Part shown: positions 6,565 through 10,108 of the stretch, piece after piece | How positions within the stretch are numbered: the first letter of the stretch is position 1 | Layout of the letters: every line of letters starts with the position of its first letter | The notes under the pieces: generated by a model | What the model was told of the DNA's origin: nothing | Databases searched by the model: none | Seen by the model: the letters and a program-made list of their open reading frames with translations, nothing else | Made by a program: the position numbers and the translations under genes | Assembly: GCA_024638545.1 (NCBI GenBank) | Contig: JAHEKD010000042.1 | Location: 1-10,108 of the forward strand | Direction of reading: 5' to 3' | Origin: Gammaproteobacteria bacterium | Lineage (GTDB): Bacteria; Pseudomonadota; Gammaproteobacteria; Arenicellales; JAHEKD01 | DNA length: 10,108 nt

Positions 6565-8793
6565 TCAAAATGAATGTTGCAAACCAAAATAAAGCAATCG
6601 CTCATCACTGCCCAATGCACCCTGCCAGGCTCTTGAAGGATCAAACGTTGTTCTCGGCGTATTGTTATTGAAAACGTTCTTGGCAATAAATGAGATGCTT
6701 GTTTGTTTATACATCGTATAGTTAATCCCGAAGTTGACCCTGACATATTCATCCTCGGCGTTGGACCTTGTTGTGAACCTGTCGCTTATTTCAAGACCGC
6801 TTTGATAGATGCCCGCAATGCTAAACTGCCAGTTATTAAATTTAAGACTCATGTCCGATTTAAGCTGGTGCTTGGGAAAGTGACTCCATTCAGATAATGT
6901 CGCATTTGCCACGCCTGTGGATTCGTTATCCTGTGCATCGACATGATCCGGTACGGCATACGAATAGGATACATTAGCAAAAAAGGTTGTGTTGGGCTTC
7001 CAGCTTAAAGAAAGCTCGGATCCGTAGCCATCAAGATCATTTCCCAGGGTGGTAACGACGCCGAACACGTCATCCGGAATATCTTCAACACCCAGATTTC
7101 CAGGTAAAAATTCAGGGTTATTTCTGAAGTTGACAAAACTTGAATTATCTTTATAGCGATTGTAATAGACTGAAAGATCAAACATCAGTTTGTTTTCTAC
7201 CAGATCACCGCGCAAACCCAATTCAAGGCTCTGCAGCGATTCCGGTTCTGGTGCATCAAAGCTTTCAAGTCCCCGGCTTTCCAGGAATTCATTAACTCTG
7301 AAGGTCCTCGCATATATTGATGAAATCGGATAGGCGAAGCCCTCAGAAAATCCCGCCCGAAATAGAAAATCATTTTCCAGCCTATGCGTCATGGCCAGGC
7401 GTGGGCTGATATGCGAAATATCGTCCGGTTTAAAAATTAAGGCATCGAGATCACCGGAATCAAAACGAAAAGTATCATTAAAACGAAAAGTATCATTAAA
7501 CTTTGCGCCATCGTATCTCAGACCTGCAATAAACGTTGTTTTATCCGACATGCTGTAAATATCCTCGACGTAGATGGAATATTCCTGCCATTTACCATCC
7601 ACAAAAGCCCGGTGAGTCGTCGGGTCTGCCGAAAAGTAATGTTTTTGACTGGTTGTATCCAGCCATTTAAACTGCCCTCCCAGAGTGAGTTCATGGCCAT
7701 TAAAATACAGCGTTTGAAAAGAACCTCGAAGTTCAACAGCAGACTCTCTACCGCCAATTTCTCTAAATTCAGTATTCTCATTGATTGGGCGCCGTATACT
7801 GCCCTTGTCAAAAAACGTGGCCGCAGACGCCAGCTCAAAACTGCTTTTCCCCGGTAATTGAAACGTATATTTGGGCTGCACGGATAGCGAGGTTCGCTGG
7901 GCCATTGTATTTAGATCACTAATGACGCCACCCGGATCAAATTCGAGATTTTCGAACATTGCTTTGAGGTTAAATCGATCCTGAGTCCAGTTCATTGACA
8001 GTTTATAGCTGGGATCATAATCACCGCTCAGTATCTCATCCCGCCCTGCAAATTTATCCCTCTCGTTAGCAGTGGACGCCATGGATCCTCCAAAATCATT
8101 GGTTAGCCTGAAACCGTCTGCATGAAATACACCCGCATAGAAATAGAAATCACGATTATTGCCATAGCGTTCACCGTGCTGAATTTGCAGTCGTTGTGAG
8201 GAGTCGTCACTGCCGTAATCAAGGTCAACCCTGGAGCCCTGGAAATTTTGTCCGCTCTTGGGCACGAAATTTATATAACCGTCAAGTGCCCCGGTACCGT
8301 GCTTGATCGAACCCGGGCCCAGCACAACTTCGATTTGATGTAAATCGTTCAGTAGCGGTGAGTATAGAACCGCTGCATTTCCGTCGGTATCCTTTCGGTT
8401 TTGGCTATGCCCGTCCCACATCGTCAGCGTTCTGACACCCCCTCCTCTGGCAGAGCCGCGAATCCCGGGACCGGCACCTCTGTTACCCTGTGGAACAATG
8501 TTAGTACTTGGAATCAGAAGCTCGATGTAGTCTGCCAGGGTGATCATCGGCATATTCTCGATCATCTGACTGGAAATCACGTGTGCACTGGCAAAGGAGT
8601 CATTGAGTGACCGGTTTGAAAAATCTATTGACGATACGGTAACGTTCTTTAAATCCTGCAATGGCACATCAAACAGGTCCATCTGTTCAGAAATTTGCGC
8701 AAAAACCGACGTGCATAGAAATGCCAATAAAACCGGAAGCTTGGAAATGTTTACCCTACCGCTAAATAACCGCACAAATATTTTTATATTCAT
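6565..8793 (-). CDS. TonB-dependent outer-membrane receptor
   Basis: The 742-residue product has a signal peptide with probable cleavage after Ala32 (SVFA-Q) and an N-terminal segment DLFDVPLQDLKNVTVSS, where VTVSS (51-55) may serve as TonB box. A plug domain spans about 60-178, with PGIRGS (109-114) and IEVVLGPGSIKHGTGALDGYINFV. A roughly 22-strand barrel follows, ending in ...YFGLQHSF with the C-terminal Phe expected for BAM-dependent assembly. Such receptors import ligands such as siderophores, cobalamin or glycans with TonB-ExbBD energy; the substrate cannot be read here. The LxVPLxDLxNVxVSS start resembles, from memory, receptors that neighbour DUF4154 proteins and sensor kinases. The gene converges on the signalling operon with a 62-bp gap. 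The ATG at 8793 lacks a clear Shine-Dalgarno but gives a proper signal peptide. An exact 6-residue duplication lies at 433-444. Confidence 0.94.
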   Translation of the reverse strand: MNIKIFVRLFSGRVNISKLPVLLAFLCTSVFAQISEQMDLFDVPLQDLKNVTVSSIDFSNRSLNDSFASAHVISSQMIENMPMITLADYIELLIPSTNIVPQGNRGAGPGIRGSARGGGVRTLTMWDGHSQNRKDTDGNAAVLYSPLLNDLHQIEVVLGPGSIKHGTGALDGYINFVPKSGQNFQGSRVDLDYGSDDSSQRLQIQHGERYGNNRDFYFYAGVFHADGFRLTNDFGGSMASTANERDKFAGRDEILSGDYDPSYKLSMNWTQDRFNLKAMFENLEFDPGGVISDLNTMAQRTSLSVQPKYTFQLPGKSSFELASAATFFDKGSIRRPINENTEFREIGGRESAVELRGSFQTLYFNGHELTLGGQFKWLDTTSQKHYFSADPTTHRAFVDGKWQEYSIYVEDIYSMSDKTTFIAGLRYDGAKFNDTFRFNDTFRFDSGDLDALIFKPDDISHISPRLAMTHRLENDFLFRAGFSEGFAYPISSIYARTFRVNEFLESRGLESFDAPEPESLQSLELGLRGDLVENKLMFDLSVYYNRYKDNSSFVNFRNNPEFLPGNLGVEDIPDDVFGVVTTLGNDLDGYGSELSLSWKPNTTFFANVSYSYAVPDHVDAQDNESTGVANATLSEWSHFPKHQLKSDMSLKFNNWQFSIAGIYQSGLEISDRFTTRSNAEDEYVRVNFGINYTMYKQTSISFIAKNVFNNNTPRTTFDPSRAWQGALGSDERLLYFGLQHSF
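7462..7497 (-). repeat. In-frame 18-bp tandem duplication inside the receptor gene
   Basis: Two identical 18-bp units (7462-7479 and 7480-7497) lie head to tail and encode NDTFRF twice, at residues 433-444. The unit length is a multiple of three, so the frame is kept. The position, between two likely barrel strands and just before FDSGDLDAL, suggests a surface loop or turn. It looks like a recent slippage or unequal-recombination event. Confidence 0.85.
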
Positions 8794-8828
8794 TATTAAA
8801 TTTCGTTGATTATAAGAATCGTCATTTA

Positions 8829-8858
8829 ATTATAGCCCTGTGTCGATTGTGTATTCAA
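8829..8858 (-). promoter_or_regulatory. Sigma70-type promoter of the TonB-dependent receptor gene
   Basis: On the minus strand TTGAAT (8858-8853) and TATAAT (8834-8829) are separated by 18 bp, matching the -35/-10 consensus at ten of twelve bases. Transcription would start near 8822, giving a leader of about 30 nt before the ATG at 8793. A second TATAAT lies at 8814-8809 without a good -35. No Fur-box-like 19-bp palindrome was recognised here. Confidence 0.55.
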
Positions 8859-8938
8859 CTTATTACAAAGGTCGATAAAAACTTCGGCTGCAGACTTTGC
8901 GTATTTACGTATACAATGTCATAAATTAATCATTAAGA

Positions 8939-8966
8939 TTAAGAAGTAATATTCAGTTTTTATAAT
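8939..8966 (+). promoter_or_regulatory. Candidate promoter of the ornithine cyclodeaminase-family gene
   Basis: A consensus TATAAT (8961-8966) is preceded after 16 bp by TTAAGA (8939-8944), a moderate -35. Transcription would begin near 8973, about 34 nt before the ATG at 9007. A nearer TATAAA (8992-8997) could be an alternative -10 but would leave almost no leader. The promoter is divergent from that of the TonB receptor. Confidence 0.35.
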
Positions 8967-9006
8967 AAATATCCGTCTTTCGTAACATTACTATAAAATA
9001 ATTTAT

Positions 9007-9963
9007 ATGTATTATATTGATGGAAAAACAGCCATGAACTTATATCGCTATGCTGAGCTGGCCCCAAGACTTCTAAAAGCGCATGCAACACCTACCCAGA
9101 TGATTGAAGATTTACTCCTGGAAACAGATCATAAAGACATGAAAAATCATTTTTTCCTCAGGGCCGCCTGGCAAATTGATAATCATATAGGGTCGAAAAT
9201 TATTACTATCTTTCCGCAAAACCGCTATTCGGAGGGTACGCCTTCAATTCAGGCGCTTTATACACTTTTTAACGGTGTCACCGGTACACCCTTGTGCTGT
9301 ATTGACGGAACTGCGCTGACTGCCCTAAAAACAGCAGCTGATTCAGCCCTGGCCGCAGACCTGCTCGCGCGCAAACACATAAAGACCATGCTGATGATCG
9401 GTGCAGGCGCCATGGCTGCTCCCCTGATTGAAGCGCATTGTGCGGTGAGGCCGAGCCTGAAAAATATTTTGATTTGGAACAGAACACCTTCGCGTTGCGC
9501 TAAAGTGATTAATTTACTTGCAAAAAAAGAAATAACGGTACAGCAAACTGACGATCTTGATGCGACAATAACCAGGGCTGATTTGATTTCAAGCGCAACT
9601 ACAACCTCCTCGCCCTTAATCAAAGGATATTTGTTAAATGACGGCTGTCACGTCGACCTGGTAGGTTCATTTACCAAGGACATGAGAGAGGCAGATAATG
9701 AGGCAATAAGGCGTTCAAGTGTATTTGTGGATTCCAGGCAAATGACTATCGGTGTGGTCGGTGAGATCATATTACCAATAAACCAAGGTGCATTGAGGGA
9801 TACCGATATAAAAGCGGACTTTTATGACGCGGTTCTTAGCGATGAGTTCACTCGAAGTAATAACAGTGAAATTACATTGTTCAAAAATGGTGGTGGAGGT
9901 CATCTTGACTTAATGATGGCGCATATACTTTATAAGAAATTTAGCGAACAGCAAGTAGCATAA
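9007..9963 (+). CDS. Ornithine cyclodeaminase/mu-crystallin family enzyme, probably delta-1-pyrroline-2-carboxylate reductase
   Basis: The 318-residue cytoplasmic enzyme shows the family order: Lys64 in the segment GSKIITIFPQN, TGTPLCCIDGTALTALKTAADSALAA (92-117), the dinucleotide-binding MIGAGAMAAP (130-139), the later strand ILIWNRTPSRCAKV, then HVDLVGSFTKDMREAD (215-230) and VFVDSR. Classical ornithine cyclodeaminases have RTAA where this has KTAA (Lys108). From memory, KTAADSAL together with VGSFTxDMREAD is typical of the reductase branch that converts pyrroline-2-carboxylate or piperideine-2-carboxylate to proline or pipecolate using NAD(P)H. I therefore prefer reductase over cyclodeaminase. 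ATG 9007 is chosen because YIDGKTAMNL aligns with the family N-terminus; ATG 9034 is possible but would cut it. There is no Shine-Dalgarno. No proline racemase or hydroxyproline gene is visible nearby. Confidence 0.88.
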   Translation: MYYIDGKTAMNLYRYAELAPRLLKAHATPTQMIEDLLLETDHKDMKNHFFLRAAWQIDNHIGSKIITIFPQNRYSEGTPSIQALYTLFNGVTGTPLCCIDGTALTALKTAADSALAADLLARKHIKTMLMIGAGAMAAPLIEAHCAVRPSLKNILIWNRTPSRCAKVINLLAKKEITVQQTDDLDATITRADLISSATTTSSPLIKGYLLNDGCHVDLVGSFTKDMREADNEAIRRSSVFVDSRQMTIGVVGEIILPINQGALRDTDIKADFYDAVLSDEFTRSNNSEITLFKNGGGGHLDLMMAHILYKKFSEQQVA

Positions 9964-9993
9964 TTTGAAAGTAATAGATCCATTTCGATAGAA

Positions 9994-10034
9994 TTATTCT
10001 GTCCTGGATTAAGATGGAAAGTTAGTCAGAATAA
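9994..10034. repeat. 8-bp inverted repeat downstream of the reductase gene
   Basis: TTATTCTG (9994-10001) and CAGAATAA (10027-10034) are perfectly complementary, with a 25-nt loop. There is no T-tract after either arm, and the loop is long, so terminator function is doubtful. The repeat overlaps the possible leftward gene end at 10009. Confidence 0.35.
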
Positions 10035-10107
10035 CCCTCTCATTCACTTGAGTACGCGCCATCACCTGCAATTTTCTTCCAGGTTTAACAATCAAGAAGT
10101 TAATGTA
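10009..10107 (-). CDS. Possible C-terminal end of a leftward gene entering from the right edge
   Basis: On the minus strand a frame is open from the right edge for 32 codons to a TAA (10011-10009), ending ...RVILTNFPS. The composition is protein-like, but 99 nt is too little to be sure. A plus-strand frame over 9964-10108 is also open, without a start codon. No family is recognised. If real, the gene converges on the reductase gene with a gap of about 45 bp. Confidence 0.3.
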   Translation of the reverse strand, partial: YINFLIVKPGRKLQVMARTQVNERVILTNFPS

Positions 10108-10108
10108 A

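Noticed and set aside
8794..9006. A Fur box or regulator box controlling the TonB receptor
   Set aside because: No good 19-bp Fur-like palindrome and no TTTGTCAGG copy was found; single TGTCA or GTCAT hits are too short to support a claim.
386..9963. ArgE and the cyclodeaminase-family enzyme as one ornithine-to-proline pathway
   Set aside because: They are more than 7 kb apart with five unrelated genes and an opposite-strand gene between them, and the second enzyme looks like a reductase rather than a cyclodeaminase.
9964..10108. Plus-strand open frame continuing after the reductase stop
   Set aside because: It has no start codon, reaches the window edge by chance length, and overlaps a more protein-like minus frame.

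Overview
The window looks like chromosomal DNA from a Gram-negative bacterium, most likely a (marine) gammaproteobacterium. It encodes a TonB-dependent outer-membrane receptor, a YfiR-type periplasmic protein, a hybrid histidine kinase and an OmpR-type regulator. Base composition is moderate in genes and clearly AT-rich between them. No phage, transposon, tRNA, rRNA or CRISPR signal was seen. Genus-level assignment is not possible from reading alone.

Layout, left to right. (1) 1-385: a more GC-rich stretch, with at best the 3' tail of a gene at 1-135 and nothing convincing after it. (2) 386-1546 (+): an intact ArgE-type M20 deacetylase. (3) 1699-2793 (+): an AI-2E/PerM-family membrane protein. 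(4) 2794-3276: a 483-bp intergenic region that is unusually rich in signals. It holds a factor-independent terminator facing left with no protein gene to serve, a long hairpin, possible promoters, and three TTTGTCAGG copies spaced exactly 10 bp apart. (5) 3277-6502 (+): a translationally coupled three-gene operon encoding a YfiR-like periplasmic protein, a CHASE8-HAMP hybrid histidine kinase and an OmpR/PhoB-family response regulator. Both junctions are 4-bp start/stop overlaps. (6) 6565-8793 (-): a TonB-dependent receptor converging on the operon, with a good promoter of its own. (7) 9007-9963 (+): an ornithine cyclodeaminase/mu-crystallin-family enzyme, closest by eye to delta-1-pyrroline-2-carboxylate reductases, divergent from the receptor. 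(8) 9964-10108: possibly the 3' end of a leftward gene.

How the genes may work together. In the known YfiBNR system, periplasmic YfiR represses the diguanylate cyclase YfiN through YfiN's periplasmic domain. Here the same kind of periplasmic protein is fused by operon structure to a CHASE8 sensor whose output is a histidine kinase plus receiver, followed by a DNA-binding regulator. An outer-membrane receptor lies next door. I infer a trans-envelope pathway: receptor or ligand, then the YfiR-like protein, then the CHASE8 kinase, then the OmpR-like regulator, with the 10-bp-phased TGTCA repeats as a candidate autoregulatory site. The ornithine/proline-related enzymes at the two ends may be coincidental neighbours. 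The least explained element is the apparent leftward structured transcript in the 2895-3090 region.
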